64,000 bases of DNA, taken from positions 17,991 through 81,990 of the forward strand of contig NZ_VTZU01000027.1 of NCBI RefSeq assembly GCF_008370685.1, in the 5' to 3' direction. The notes beneath the pieces are model-generated. The model was not told the DNA's origin and did no database searches. It saw only the letters and a program-made list of their open reading frames with translations. Made by a program: the position numbers and the translations under genes. Source of the stretch: Aquimarina sp. RZ0. Its GTDB lineage: Bacteria; Bacteroidota; Bacteroidia; Flavobacteriales; Flavobacteriaceae. Numbering within the stretch: the first letter of the stretch is position 1; each line of letters starts with the position of its first letter. Below, in pieces: positions 9,174 to 18,881 of this stretch.

Positions 9174-11279
9174 CTAATTTCCTAATTTTCTTAAATAATA
9201 ATCATATGTCGCTATCTGTGATCTTACCTTTACTTTATCATTCCTAATATACGCATTATCACGATCTTTGGATAAGCTTCTTGCTTTGACATTATCACTC
9301 CAGCAAATATCAAACGTATCCATCAGTTCTTCTTTTATATCTTCGTCATAAATAGGGCAAGAAATTTCTACTCGCCTATCCAGGTTTCTTGTCATCCAAT
9401 CAGCTGAAGATATATATACCTTTGGAGTCCCGGCATTTTTAAAAATATAAAGCCTGGGATGTTCTAAAAACTTGTCGACTACACTAATTACTCTAATATT
9501 TTCACTAATTTCAGGAATACCAGGAACCAAACAACATATACCTCTAACGATAAGGTCTATCTTTACTCCTGCACTACTAGCTTCATACAACTTATCAATC
9601 ATATCATAATCACTGATACTATTTAATTTCAGTTTTATACCAGCTGCAATACCTACTTTGCTATTCTTAATTTCATTATTTATTAATTTTAACAAAAAGC
9701 TTCTGGTATAATGTGGAGAAATCAACAAGTGCTTATACCTACTAACTTTATAATTTATCTGAAAAAATTTAAAAACTTTATTCGTTTCTTTTAGAATGGC
9801 TTCGTTTGTCGTAAATAAGGTATAATCTGTATATATTTTTGCAGTAGATTCATTAAAATTTCCAGTGCTAATAAAACCATATCTTTTTAGTTTACCTTTT
9901 TCTTCTCGTTCAATTACACAGGCTTTACAATGTACTTTTAGACCAGGAACCCCAAAAATAAGATTCACTCCTTCTCGTTGCATTTGCTCTGCATATTTAA
10001 TATTTGCAGCTTCATCAAATCGAGCCTGTAATTCTATTTGTACCGTAACCTTTTTTCCATTCTTTGCGGCATTGATCAGAGAGCTGGCAATATGTGATAT
10101 CCTCGCCAATCTATAGATGGTAATTTTTATAGTCTTTACTTTGGGATCTATTGCTGACTCTCGTAAAAACTTTACGGTATAAGAAAACGTATGATAGGGT
10201 GTGTACTGAAGAAAATCTTTTTTTGCTATTTTATTTAATAAACTTCCCTGTAAGCTCAATCCAGGAATTGTTAATGGTATTAAAGGTTGATATACAAGTT
10301 CTTTTTTATTTAAGTCTGGAAAATTCATATAATCTCTACGATTATGATACCTTCCTCCTGGTATAATACTGTCTGTATTATCTATCCCCATCTTATCCAT
10401 CAAGAAACTCAATGTATCTTTGTCCATCGTTTTATCATAGACAAAACGAACAGGTTCTCCATCTCTTCTTGATTTAACACTACTTGATATTTTTTCTATA
10501 AAACTTTTGCTGAAATCATTATCAAAATCCAACTGAGCATCTCTTGTAATTTTGATCATATGGGCTGAAGCACTTATATAATCAAAAATACTGAAATTGA
10601 TCTGCATACAATATCTAATCAAATCGTCCAGAATAATTATAAACTGCTTACCATCTTCTTCTGGCAATGCAACAAAACGATCAGAAAGCTTTGGGATTTC
10701 TATAAGTGCATAGATTTTTTCCTTTGTCTTTTGTTGTAAAATTTTGGAAATCTTCCCTTCTTTAGGGATCTTATCCTTAAGTACTAGTTTTACGGCTAAA
10801 TATGCTACACTATCCTTTAAATGAGGAAATTTATCTAAATCATTTAGTATATAAGTAACCAGAGCAGGACTCACTTTATTGATGAAGTATTCACGAATAA
10901 AACTATCTTGTTTAATGGTGACTTCTTTTTCATCAATAATAAAGATATTATGCTGCTTTAATTTTTCTCGAATGGTCTCAATTATTTTTAAACTCTCTGA
11001 TTGTTGCTTGATTACTATTTCGGTAATCTGTTCCAGTAACTCACTAGCAGTCCTTCCCTTAAGAACATTCTTACCATCCTTTCCCGCTAAATCTATTCTT
11101 TTTATAGCCGCATATCTAACTTTAAAAAACTCATCCAGATTGTTAGAAAATATTCCTATAAACCTGAGCCTTTCCAGTAGCGGAACACTATCATCAGAGG
11201 CTTCTTGCAGTACTCTTGCATTGAATTGTAACCAGCTTAATTCTCTATTTATGTATTGATTTGGTGGTTTTTCTGTCAT
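9174..11279 (-). CDS. ppk1: Polyphosphate kinase 1
   Basis: Makes polyphosphate from ATP. The N-terminal domain is typical (NRELSWLQFNARVLQEA). The catalytic phospholipase-D-like domains carry the autophosphorylated histidine in GLKVHCKACVIE and the second histidine in EHPRLYIF, followed by YISSADWMTRNLDRRVE. The length of 701 aa fits PPK1. Its ATG lies immediately after the sixA stop codon, and ppx follows after 5 bp, giving a tight sixA-ppk1-ppx unit. Confidence 0.95.
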   Translation of the reverse strand: MTEKPPNQYINRELSWLQFNARVLQEASDDSVPLLERLRFIGIFSNNLDEFFKVRYAAIKRIDLAGKDGKNVLKGRTASELLEQITEIVIKQQSESLKIIETIREKLKQHNIFIIDEKEVTIKQDSFIREYFINKVSPALVTYILNDLDKFPHLKDSVAYLAVKLVLKDKIPKEGKISKILQQKTKEKIYALIEIPKLSDRFVALPEEDGKQFIIILDDLIRYCMQINFSIFDYISASAHMIKITRDAQLDFDNDFSKSFIEKISSSVKSRRDGEPVRFVYDKTMDKDTLSFLMDKMGIDNTDSIIPGGRYHNRRDYMNFPDLNKKELVYQPLIPLTIPGLSLQGSLLNKIAKKDFLQYTPYHTFSYTVKFLRESAIDPKVKTIKITIYRLARISHIASSLINAAKNGKKVTVQIELQARFDEAANIKYAEQMQREGVNLIFGVPGLKVHCKACVIEREEKGKLKRYGFISTGNFNESTAKIYTDYTLFTTNEAILKETNKVFKFFQINYKVSRYKHLLISPHYTRSFLLKLINNEIKNSKVGIAAGIKLKLNSISDYDMIDKLYEASSAGVKIDLIVRGICCLVPGIPEISENIRVISVVDKFLEHPRLYIFKNAGTPKVYISSADWMTRNLDRRVEISCPIYDEDIKEELMDTFDICWSDNVKARSLSKDRDNAYIRNDKVKVRSQIATYDYYLRKLGN

Positions 11280-11765
11280 TTATCTTATTTCTTTAGGGAA
11301 CAAAGTGAATAGGTTTTCCCCTACACTTACATCTTTCCAATGTAAAACATCAAATTGAACTGCAACGACTCCTGATGTTGGCAAATTATCGATTAATTTA
11401 CTCCCGTATGCATTGGCTATAGAAGTTAATGCATGGTTATGCCCAAAAATCATTAAAGAATTAATTTTATCCGAACAATTTTTAATCACTTCTACCACCT
11501 GATACCCATCAAAATCATAAAGCTTTGGTTCTAACCTAAAGATGGTATCCGAAAAATCCAGATGACTCAAAATAATCTTTGCTGTCATTTGGGCTCTCTT
11601 TGCATCACTACACAACACCTGATCAACTGATTTTATTATAGTTTTAAGCTTTGCTCCTATTAGATTAGCATCGTTAAGACCTCTTTCATTAAGAGGTCTT
11701 TCGTGGTCAGTTACATCAAATTTCCAGGAAGATTTTGCATGCCTGATTATATATAAAGTCTTCAT
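11280..11765 (-). CDS. sixA: SixA-like histidine phosphatase
   Basis: Branch-1 histidine phosphatase of 161 aa. The phosphoacceptor motif is IRHAKSSW at residues 7-14. The second catalytic region is FGHNHALTSIAN. The short length matches SixA, which dephosphorylates phosphohistidine on proteins, rather than phosphoglycerate mutases. Its stop codon directly abuts the ppk1 start. PPK1 itself is phosphorylated on histidine, so a functional link is conceivable, but this is inference from position only. Confidence 0.82.
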   Translation of the reverse strand: MKTLYIIRHAKSSWKFDVTDHERPLNERGLNDANLIGAKLKTIIKSVDQVLCSDAKRAQMTAKIILSHLDFSDTIFRLEPKLYDFDGYQVVEVIKNCSDKINSLMIFGHNHALTSIANAYGSKLIDNLPTSGVVAVQFDVLHWKDVSVGENLFTLFPKEIR

Positions 11766-12177
11766 TTACTTTTAAAATTTCATAACGAATTAGCTTTCTG
11801 CACACAAGTTTAAGAATTCACATTCACAATTCTTACTATTATGGAATAAAAAATTTTTATCACTATTGGTCGCTCTAAAAAACATGTGAAAAAAAATAGT
11901 TTTGTTATTACATTTTCAATCGTTTAAGCTGATAACAAAAAAGCTAAATTAATGATAATAAGACATCTAAATAATTGCTTTTAGTCGGTAAAATCTATTT
12001 ATACATCGAAAAAAGCATTTTTTGTTTACATTATTAAACGCTAAAATCTAAATTTACCTACGGTTTTCCCTTAAATCTAGGATATACGTCCTATTAATTG
12101 CACAATTTATTTTATTGTTGTAAGTTAGTATATACGGGGAATAAAATGACGGAATAGTGGATAAAGTTTATGACCAT
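11766..12177. other. AT-rich divergent intergenic region, sixA / OmpA-like gene
   Basis: About 410 bp of AT-rich DNA between the divergent sixA and OmpA-like genes. It must hold both promoters. A TAAATTTA near 12047 resembles a -7 box, but no well-spaced TTG accompanies it. I see no coding potential, repeat or clear hairpin. Confidence 0.4.
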
Positions 12178-14349
12178 ATGAATAGTATAAGAAGGATACT
12201 TACCTATATATTGATTGCTTCCGGTGGTATTCTGTTTAATGGATATAGTCAGGTAGAGGTTCCCCTTAGTAAAAGAACAGAATTTACAATTAAAGGTGAT
12301 TTCCAATTTGTTTCTAATACAATTTTAGGAAAAGTTAGCAATGATGATGGTACTAATGTTTTTGACCCTAATCAAAGTTATAACGAGGGAGGATTAAATA
12401 ATCAATTCAGAATGGGATTTATTGATATTGACAATGATCCTGCCACCTTTAACTCTAGTAGTGCCGATCTGAATCTAAGTTCTGAGTGTGCTACTATAAA
12501 ACATGTAGGACTATACTGGACTGCCTCTTATGCCGATCAGGAAAGAAAGCATGACATAACTTCTATCAAAATTAAATATCCCGGAAATACATCGTATACT
12601 ACAATTAGGAATGCTCAAGTCATTCACGATTATTATGAAGATTCCAAATCTGTATTTAAGCAATATTCTTGTTATAAAGACATTACCGACCAGATATTAA
12701 ACCTAACAAAGCCTACAGGTACGTATACAGTAGCAAATATTCCTGCTACAACTACAGAGGTAGATGATAATGTGGCACTCGGGAATGGACTTGCAGGAGG
12801 ATGGACAATGATCGTTATTTATGAAGATAACGCTAAACAAAGAAAAAGGTTTTATGTATATGATGGATTTGTCAATATTGATTCTAAGGCGAAACCGGTA
12901 GATTTTTCTTTTGAGAATTTCCAGACTATTCCTGAAGGTGGGGTTCACGGAAAAATTGGAGTCATTTCTTATGAAGGTGATAAAGGAATAAGAGGAGATC
13001 GTTTTCAAATACTCTCTAATGAAACCAAAAAATATAAAAGTATCTCTGATAATACTAATCCGATGAATAATTTCTTTAATGCTAATATTACTGAAAACGG
13101 AAGAAATATTACGACAAGAGTACCTGCAAGTCAAAATACTTTAGGCTATGATGCTGACCTTTTTGAAATAAAAAATTCAAGAAATGCATTAATAGGCAAC
13201 AATCAAACAAAATCAAGTTTTAGATTATCAACTGATAATGATGGTTATTCTGTAATGGCTGTTGCTTTTAGTGTAGAGATTTATGAACCTGCAATTCATA
13301 TCGTAAAAAGATCCAGATATCCAGATGATAGTTTTGTTTTTCCTAATGACATTATCGCTCCGGATCAAGAATTAAAGTATAGTCTTACCATCCATAACGA
13401 TGGAAATGATAATGCAAAAAACACAGTTATCAAAGATGTTTTACCCGAGAATGTGATATTTTCTACAGAATCCGTAAACTTACCGTCCAAAAGGATAAAA
13501 GTAAATTATGATGAGTCGTCCAGAATTTTGAGCTTTATCATTCCTAATAAAATGGTCAAAGTTGATAGTGATGCTTTTATAATTGATTACAGTCTAAAAG
13601 TTAACACTTCGTGCGAGTTATTAAACGAAACTGGAGAAGTCATTATTATGGACCAACCTGTTACAGCAGAGTTTAATGGCTCTCTGAATGAAACAAAAAA
13701 ATTCTCCAAAGGATATAATCATATCAATAAATGTAATCTTCCTGATTATTATCAGCTAAAATTACCCGTTGATATAAGCGGTTTAAATTGTCCTAATGCC
13801 AATACTGATTTTGTTTCCAGAACAAAAGACCTGGAAAGAAACACTTCGGAAACCCGTACATCAGACACATCCAAAAACACTCAAAGCACTGGCTTCAACC
13901 CTGTTAACCCAGGTGATGTTACAAAAATGAAACCTTCTCCAAAATCAGGAATAGCCTTAGCCTCTGATATTAAAATTAGCCGCACCATAAATGATTTGAT
14001 CAAATTAAATGAAATTTATTTTGAATTTGACAAATGGGACATTACTGAAAGAGCTATCGTAGAGTTGACCAAAGTAGTGAAATTAATGAACGAAGATTTT
14101 CCTGATATGGTTATCAAAATTGAAACACATTCTGATAGTCGTGGAAATACAGATTACAATCTTATCCTGTCTCAAAAAAGAGCAGAATCTATTTATAAGT
14201 ATTTGATAAGTCAAAATATATCTAGAAATCGCATCTTATCGTACACCGGTTTTGGGGAATCAAAACCAATCAACAAATGTGCTGATGGAGAAGATTGCTC
14301 TGAAGAAGAATATAGAAAAAACCGACGATCTAACTTTGTTATTATGTAA
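12178..14349 (+). CDS. OmpA-family protein with DUF11-like domain
   Basis: Secreted or outer-membrane protein of about 723 aa. The signal peptide is MNSIRRILTYILIASGG and ends near YSQ. A long N-terminal beta-rich region follows. A DUF11-type domain lies around residues 380-475 (HIVKRSRYPDD, ELKYSLTIHNDGNDNAKNTV). A low-complexity Thr/Ser linker comes next. The C-terminal OmpA peptidoglycan-binding domain carries YFEFDKWDIT, THSDSRGNTDYNLILSQKRA and RKNRRSNFVI. The frame opens at a GTG seven codons upstream (12157), but the ATG at 12178 begins the signal peptide. It probably anchors an exported structure to the cell wall. No T9SS domain is present. Confidence 0.82.
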   Translation: MNSIRRILTYILIASGGILFNGYSQVEVPLSKRTEFTIKGDFQFVSNTILGKVSNDDGTNVFDPNQSYNEGGLNNQFRMGFIDIDNDPATFNSSSADLNLSSECATIKHVGLYWTASYADQERKHDITSIKIKYPGNTSYTTIRNAQVIHDYYEDSKSVFKQYSCYKDITDQILNLTKPTGTYTVANIPATTTEVDDNVALGNGLAGGWTMIVIYEDNAKQRKRFYVYDGFVNIDSKAKPVDFSFENFQTIPEGGVHGKIGVISYEGDKGIRGDRFQILSNETKKYKSISDNTNPMNNFFNANITENGRNITTRVPASQNTLGYDADLFEIKNSRNALIGNNQTKSSFRLSTDNDGYSVMAVAFSVEIYEPAIHIVKRSRYPDDSFVFPNDIIAPDQELKYSLTIHNDGNDNAKNTVIKDVLPENVIFSTESVNLPSKRIKVNYDESSRILSFIIPNKMVKVDSDAFIIDYSLKVNTSCELLNETGEVIIMDQPVTAEFNGSLNETKKFSKGYNHINKCNLPDYYQLKLPVDISGLNCPNANTDFVSRTKDLERNTSETRTSDTSKNTQSTGFNPVNPGDVTKMKPSPKSGIALASDIKISRTINDLIKLNEIYFEFDKWDITERAIVELTKVVKLMNEDFPDMVIKIETHSDSRGNTDYNLILSQKRAESIYKYLISQNISRNRILSYTGFGESKPINKCADGEDCSEEEYRKNRRSNFVIM

Positions 14350-14364
14350 ATCTACACTCTTTTA

Positions 14365-15018
14365 TCAGGGTGATAGTCTATCAATATTCCATCCGTTTGT
14401 ACTTGCTGCTTTCTGAGAATATCTAATACGATCATGCAAACGATTGGGTCTTCCTTGCCAAAATTCAAATACTATCGGAATCACACAATAACCACCCCAA
14501 AATGGTGGTTTAGGGATTGTTTTATCGACATACTCTGCTTCTAACATCTTTAATTTATTTTCTAAAAACTCTCTAGACGTTACCACTTGGCTTTGATCAG
14601 AAGCCCAGGCACCTAGCTGACTACCTCTAGGTCTGGATTGAAAATAGGCATTACTTTGTTCTTCTGATGTTTTATGAATAGTCCCCTTGATAATAACCTG
14701 TCGCTCCAGATTAGGCCAGAAAAAAGAAATACAAACTTTATTATCTGCCACAATAGCTTTTCCTTTTTCAGACTCATAGTTCGTATAAAACACAAAACCC
14801 TGAGCATCATACTGCTTTAACAAAACTATTCTTCCTTTCGGAAATCCATCCAATCCCAATGTCGTTAATGTCATTGCATTGGTTTCTTCTACTCCACCTG
14901 CTGCTTCAACTTCTTTAAACCATTTAGTAAATAATGAAATAGGAGATTCTGGTATATCTTTTTCTTCCAGAACTGTTTTTTCATATGATTTTCTATAATC
15001 AGTAAGATCTCTATTCAT
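14365..15018 (-). CDS. pdxH: Pyridoxamine 5'-phosphate oxidase
   Basis: FMN-dependent oxidase that converts PNP or PMP to PLP. The N-terminal DLTDYRKSYEK, the FMN/PLP motif KGRIVLLKQYD, FVFYTNYESEKGKAI, the RQVIIKGT strand and the C-terminal WQGRPNRLHDRIRY are all characteristic. The length of 217 aa is standard. It lies 18 bp downstream of rnz on the same strand, at the end of the pyrR-to-pdxH run. Confidence 0.93.
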   Translation of the reverse strand: MNRDLTDYRKSYEKTVLEEKDIPESPISLFTKWFKEVEAAGGVEETNAMTLTTLGLDGFPKGRIVLLKQYDAQGFVFYTNYESEKGKAIVADNKVCISFFWPNLERQVIIKGTIHKTSEEQSNAYFQSRPRGSQLGAWASDQSQVVTSREFLENKLKMLEAEYVDKTIPKPPFWGGYCVIPIVFEFWQGRPNRLHDRIRYSQKAASTNGWNIDRLSP

Positions 15019-15036
15019 TTGTATATATGTTAAAAA

Positions 15037-15942
15037 TTAAAGTTCAAAAACTTTACCGTCATCTCCAACCTCTACATTCATAAAAACGGTTTGAGCTTCT
15101 TCTTTAAACAATTCTATGTTATTGTATCTGGTAGAATAATGTCCTAAGATCAGCATTCCTACATTTGCTTTTTCGGCAATGGTAGCTGCTTCAATAGCAG
15201 TACTATGTCCTGTTTTAAGACATAAACTTTTTTTATCTTCCAAAAATGTAGCTTCGTGATACAATACACTAACTTTATCAATCAAAGGAATTTTCTTTTC
15301 ATCATATCGAGTATCACTACAAAAGGCATAGCTTTTTACAGGTTTTGGATCATCTGTCAATTCTTTATTAGGAATTACAACACCAGTATCCAACATTACA
15401 TCTTTACCTTTTTTAATAGACCTGTAGTATGCCATATCAATATTATGATGAAGCACTTTATCCATCAAGAGTTTTCTATCTCCTGGTCTTTCCTTGAACA
15501 AAAACCCATTGCAATAGATACGGTGCTGAAGAGGGATTGTACTCACTACAACTTTCTCATCTTCAAAAACCACTTCAGAATCCAAACTATTAAGTTCATG
15601 AAAATGCAAAGGATAATCAGTCCAGGAGTTAGAAAGTTTTAACTGTAAAGTAATAGCTTCTTTAATGCCTTTTGGTCCATAAATATGTAATGCATTTTCT
15701 CTGTTCAACATTCTAAATGTAGATACCAAACCAACCAATCCAAAAAAATGATCCCCATGCAAATGAGAAATAAAAATATGATTAATTCTGGAAAACTTGA
15801 CTTTATTCCTCCTGAGTTCTACCTGAGTACCCTCACCACAATCTATTAAAAAAATGTGATTATTTATTTCTAATACTTGAGAAGTTGGATTTGTAAATGT
15901 TCTTGGAGTTGCAGAATAGCAACCTAAAATTGTAAGTTTCAA
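15037..15942 (-). CDS. rnz: Ribonuclease Z (tRNA 3' processing)
   Basis: Metallo-beta-lactamase-fold endonuclease that trims tRNA 3' ends. Visible features are LIDCGEGTQVELRR, the zinc motif SHLHGDHFFGL near residue 62, the exosite-type insertion around residues 150-190, the YAFCSDTRYD metal Asp and LYHEATFLED with GHSTA. The length of 301 aa is typical. A short inverted repeat ACCTTCT / AGAAGGT (15951-15973) lies just upstream of the start. It is followed by pdxH. Confidence 0.93.
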   Translation of the reverse strand: MKLTILGCYSATPRTFTNPTSQVLEINNHIFLIDCGEGTQVELRRNKVKFSRINHIFISHLHGDHFFGLVGLVSTFRMLNRENALHIYGPKGIKEAITLQLKLSNSWTDYPLHFHELNSLDSEVVFEDEKVVVSTIPLQHRIYCNGFLFKERPGDRKLLMDKVLHHNIDMAYYRSIKKGKDVMLDTGVVIPNKELTDDPKPVKSYAFCSDTRYDEKKIPLIDKVSVLYHEATFLEDKKSLCLKTGHSTAIEAATIAEKANVGMLILGHYSTRYNNIELFKEEAQTVFMNVEVGDDGKVFEL

Positions 15943-16005
15943 AATTTTCTACCTTCTTTATTAACTAGAAGGTGAAGATACTCTAAACCTTTCTATTAAT
16001 CAATT

Positions 16006-16458
16006 TCAATTTCCAAAAGTATCAAAAGTGTTTAATAAATCAATGTATTTTTTGGGAGACATTTTTCTATAACCTGTTGCTCCCAAAACTGATCCTTCTT
16101 TATTTATAACCAAAATAACAGGAAAAATCATTTTTTTATTATAACGCCTTGCTAATTCTTTATTTTTTTGTTGCTGTACTACTGATGGTTTATTCTTTTT
16201 CCGTTTGGTAAAATCTGCCTTAACCCAAACAAACTTCTTATCCGCAAATTGTTTGAACTCGGGATTAGAAAATATTTTCTTTTCTAATTTTATACAAGGA
16301 GGACACCAGTCTGATCCCGTAAACAACAATACAATATTTTGATCTTTTTCTTTTGCTAAAGCCATTGCTTCTTCAAAATCATATTTCCAGTCCTGTGCGC
16401 TAATTTGATTAAAAAGCATAAAAAAGAGCACAAGAATAATTGGGGCTAATTTATTCAT
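16006..16458 (-). CDS. Exported thioredoxin-family protein
   Basis: A 150-aa protein with a signal peptide (MNKLAPIILVLFFMLFNQISA) and a thioredoxin fold. The redox motif WCPPC lies near residue 51, followed by KLEKKIFSNPEF, FVWVKADFT and a cis-proline region MIFPVILVI. It is likely a periplasmic disulfide reductase or a DsbD-gamma-like protein. It lies between the STAS-like gene and rnz. Its partner is unknown. Confidence 0.82.
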   Translation of the reverse strand: MNKLAPIILVLFFMLFNQISAQDWKYDFEEAMALAKEKDQNIVLLFTGSDWCPPCIKLEKKIFSNPEFKQFADKKFVWVKADFTKRKKNKPSVVQQQKNKELARRYNKKMIFPVILVINKEGSVLGATGYRKMSPKKYIDLLNTFDTFGN

Positions 16459-16512
16459 ACACAGTAAGACGTACTAATTTTAAATTCATTACACAGAAAA
16501 AAGAGCCTTTTA

Positions 16513-16845
16513 TTAGAATTCCAGATCTCTCTCTATTTCTTCCATTTCGACTAGATCAAGAGCCTCTATTAATGTGGGAACGATTGTCATTTCTGCAGGG
16601 GATTCATCAAAAGAAATTCTATCTGTTACAATAACAAAAGAACGTTTTGCCGCTTTATGGATATTAGAAATCCTAAGAAACTCATTGATATCTTGAGGTT
16701 TTATATCTTTTAAAGAAAAAAGATTAACAACAATATTATCATTTTTCATGGATTCATATTTATTCTCTAAACCTTTTACAAATTCAATGATGGTAGCTTT
16801 TTCCTGTGTAATTATGGTTGTAGAACCTTCTTTATTAAATATCAT
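16513..16845 (-). CDS. Small STAS-like protein of unknown function
   Basis: A 110-aa cytosolic protein without signal peptide or membrane segment. The alternating pattern (DNIVVNLFSLKDI, then INEFLRISNIHKAAKRSFVIVTD) resembles a STAS / anti-sigma-antagonist fold. The C-terminus is very acidic (EALDLVEMEEIERDLEF). It starts 4 bp after the pyrB stop, implying co-translation. Homologues in this position in flavobacteria are sometimes labelled by neighbouring genes; no function is known to me. Confidence 0.6.
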   Translation of the reverse strand: MIFNKEGSTTIITQEKATIIEFVKGLENKYESMKNDNIVVNLFSLKDIKPQDINEFLRISNIHKAAKRSFVIVTDRISFDESPAEMTIVPTLIEALDLVEMEEIERDLEF

Positions 16846-16849
16846 ATAC

Positions 16850-17779
16850 TTATTGTTTAATTTTTGAAGCTAATAGATAAATAACTGCCATTCTCACTGC
16901 TACTCCATTTTGTACCTGATCCAATATTATGGCTTGATTAGAATCAGCAACATCACTCGTGATCTCTACTCCACGATTTATGGGCCCTGGATGCATTATT
17001 ACAATTTCTTTATTGAGGCTTTCTAATAATTCTTTACTTACTCCAAATTGTTGGGTATATTCTCTTGTAGACGGAAAATAGCTAATTTCCATCCGTTCAT
17101 TCTGTACGCGAAGCATATTTGCCACATCACACCACTCCAAAGCTTTCTTAAGGTCTGTTTCTACGACAACCCCTAGCTTTTCTATATATTTAGGAATTAA
17201 CGTTTTAGGACCACACACTTTTACTTCTGCGCCTTGTAACTTAAGTGCAAAAATATTAGACAGCGCAACTCTGGAATGCAAAATATCACCAACAATCACT
17301 ACTTTTTTTCCTTGCACTTCTCCAAGTTTCTCTCTAATAGAGTATGAATCCAGCAATGCCTGAGTAGGATGCTCGTGCGCTCCATCACCTGCATTTACAA
17401 TACTTGCATCCACATGTCTGGATAGAAATACACCAGCACCGGGATTGGGATGTCTCATTACGACCATATCAACTTTCATTGATAAAATATTGTTTACAGT
17501 ATCTATTAGAGTTTCCCCTTTTTTAACCGAAGAAGAAGCTGCAGAAAAGTTGATTACATCCGCAGAAAGTCTTTTCTCTGCTAATTCAAAAGACAACCTT
17601 GTTCTAGTACTATTCTCAAAAAATAAATTAGCGATCGTAATATCTCTGAGCGAGGGAACTTTCTTTATTGGACGATTAATTACTTCTTTAAAATGATCGG
17701 CTGTTTCAAAGATAAGATCAATATCCTCTTTGGTCACATATTTAATTCCTAGTAAGTGATTTACACTTAATTCGCTCAT
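16850..17779 (-). CDS. pyrB: Aspartate carbamoyltransferase catalytic subunit
   Basis: Catalyses carbamoyl phosphate + aspartate to carbamoyl aspartate in pyrimidine synthesis. Motifs: the carbamoyl-phosphate site FFENSTRTRLSFELAEKRL near residue 52, SSSVKKGETLIDT, the HPTQALLD loop near 137 and HPGPINRGVEI near 266. The length of 309 aa is standard. It follows pyrR by 28 bp, so both are likely one transcript. No pyrI is adjacent, so the enzyme probably lacks the proteobacterial regulatory subunit here. Confidence 0.95.
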   Translation of the reverse strand: MSELSVNHLLGIKYVTKEDIDLIFETADHFKEVINRPIKKVPSLRDITIANLFFENSTRTRLSFELAEKRLSADVINFSAASSSVKKGETLIDTVNNILSMKVDMVVMRHPNPGAGVFLSRHVDASIVNAGDGAHEHPTQALLDSYSIREKLGEVQGKKVVIVGDILHSRVALSNIFALKLQGAEVKVCGPKTLIPKYIEKLGVVVETDLKKALEWCDVANMLRVQNERMEISYFPSTREYTQQFGVSKELLESLNKEIVIMHPGPINRGVEITSDVADSNQAIILDQVQNGVAVRMAVIYLLASKIKQ

Positions 17780-17807
17780 TAATTTTAATTCTTAATTTAT
17801 TTTTATT

Positions 17808-18347
17808 TTAATTATTGATTAGATATACAGCATCTTCTCCTTCATTCTCCAACCAATGCACCTTTACTTTTTCTTGATTAATCGCATCAACTTGTCGTCC
17901 CCGATAATTAGGTTGTATTGGTAAATGCCTGCTAAAACGCCTATCTATCAATGTGAGTAATTCTATCTCACTAGGTCTCCCAAATGATTGTATTGCTGTT
18001 AATGCAGAACGTATACTTCGCCCTGTATACAGCACATCGTCAATAAACACAACCCGCTTATCTTCTACCACAAAATCAATATGTGTTTTATTAGCTTCTA
18101 AAGGCTTTTCTCCTCTTCTAAAATCGTCTCTATAGAAAGTTATATCAAGATAGCCCAACTTGACATCAGAAAGTGAATAATCTTTCTCTAAAACCTCTTT
18201 TATTCTATCAGCAAGAAATACGCCTCTAGGCTGCACTCCTATTAGTACTGTTTCTCTAAAATGAGTATGATTTTCAATTAATTGACAAGCTAAACGGTGC
18301 AGAATTATATGTACCTCTTTCGCACTAAGTAGTAGTTTCTGACTCAT
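17808..18347 (-). CDS. pyrR: PyrR regulator / uracil phosphoribosyltransferase
   Basis: PRTase-fold protein that salvages uracil and, in some bacteria, binds pyr mRNA. The PRPP motif VVFIDDVLYTGRSIRSAL lies near residue 97. GVQPRGVFLADRI and LIDRRFSRHLPIQPNYRGRQVD are also typical. A TTG three codons upstream opens the frame, but the ATG at 18347 follows a GGAG ribosome-site-like run. It heads the pyrR-pyrB run. I saw no obvious PyrR-binding attenuator in the short leader, so RNA regulation is not demonstrated. Confidence 0.9.
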   Translation of the reverse strand: MSQKLLLSAKEVHIILHRLACQLIENHTHFRETVLIGVQPRGVFLADRIKEVLEKDYSLSDVKLGYLDITFYRDDFRRGEKPLEANKTHIDFVVEDKRVVFIDDVLYTGRSIRSALTAIQSFGRPSEIELLTLIDRRFSRHLPIQPNYRGRQVDAINQEKVKVHWLENEGEDAVYLINN

Positions 18348-18372
18348 AATCTCCAAATGGATATCTGGAATA

Positions 18373-18406
18373 CAAAAGTAATGAAAATTTAGAATTATTA
18401 AGGCAA
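18373..18406 (-). promoter_or_regulatory. Candidate pyrR promoter
   Basis: On the minus strand TACTTTTG (18373-18380) is a perfect TAnnTTTG -7 box, 26 bp upstream of the pyrR ATG. The nearest TTG is at 18404-18406, giving a 23-nt spacer, the upper end of the usual range. Confidence 0.5.
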
Positions 18407-18492
18407 ATAGGATAGTATAAGTTTTTTATCTGTTTGTATACTTGAAACCAAAAACATTTTAGTCGAAACAACAGAACCCATCAAAATTCGTC

Positions 18493-18822
18493 ATGACCTA
18501 TGTAGATATGAGCACAATTGCGTATAAATTCGATCTAAAATTAATAGAAAATACAAAAGGAAAAAAAATAGACTATATTGATCGAGCGTGTAACCAACGT
18601 TCCTAATAATTTGGAAAAGGTTATTTGTTTTCAGAATTACTCAAAGCAACGCGAGAAACCACTATACTTCTACGTTTTGCAGACTACAGCTAATCATTCA
18701 GGATGTATCGTTATAGCCAGTTCAACAGAGATGTTAGAGAACATACAGAAATAGATTATGGAATCCTTGCATACTTACAAGGTAATATCATGACAATAAA
18801 GAAGGTATTGAGTACGCTTTGA
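18493..18822 (+). pseudogene. Possible decayed ORF, unidentified
   Basis: A single frame runs 110 codons from an ATG (MTYVDMSTIAYKFDLKL) to TGA and is interrupted only by TAA codons at 18604, 18607 and 18691. This is fewer stops than expected in such AT-rich DNA. The later part reads LLKATRETTILLRFADYS and MYRYSQFNRDVREHTE. I cannot assign it to a family. It may be the remnant of a transposase or another accessory gene, or only chance. Confidence 0.25.
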
Positions 18823-18881
18823 GTTGACTTTTCACTCTATAACTTGTCTATCAAAAGTGATCTGCAATACTATATATTATT

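Noticed and set aside
12703..13134. 143-codon minus-strand ORF inside the OmpA-like gene
   Set aside because: Antisense shadow of a well-supported coding region.
17808..18372. PyrR-binding attenuator in the pyr leader
   Set aside because: The leader before pyrR is only about 25-30 nt from the promoter box, too short for an anti-terminator/terminator pair.
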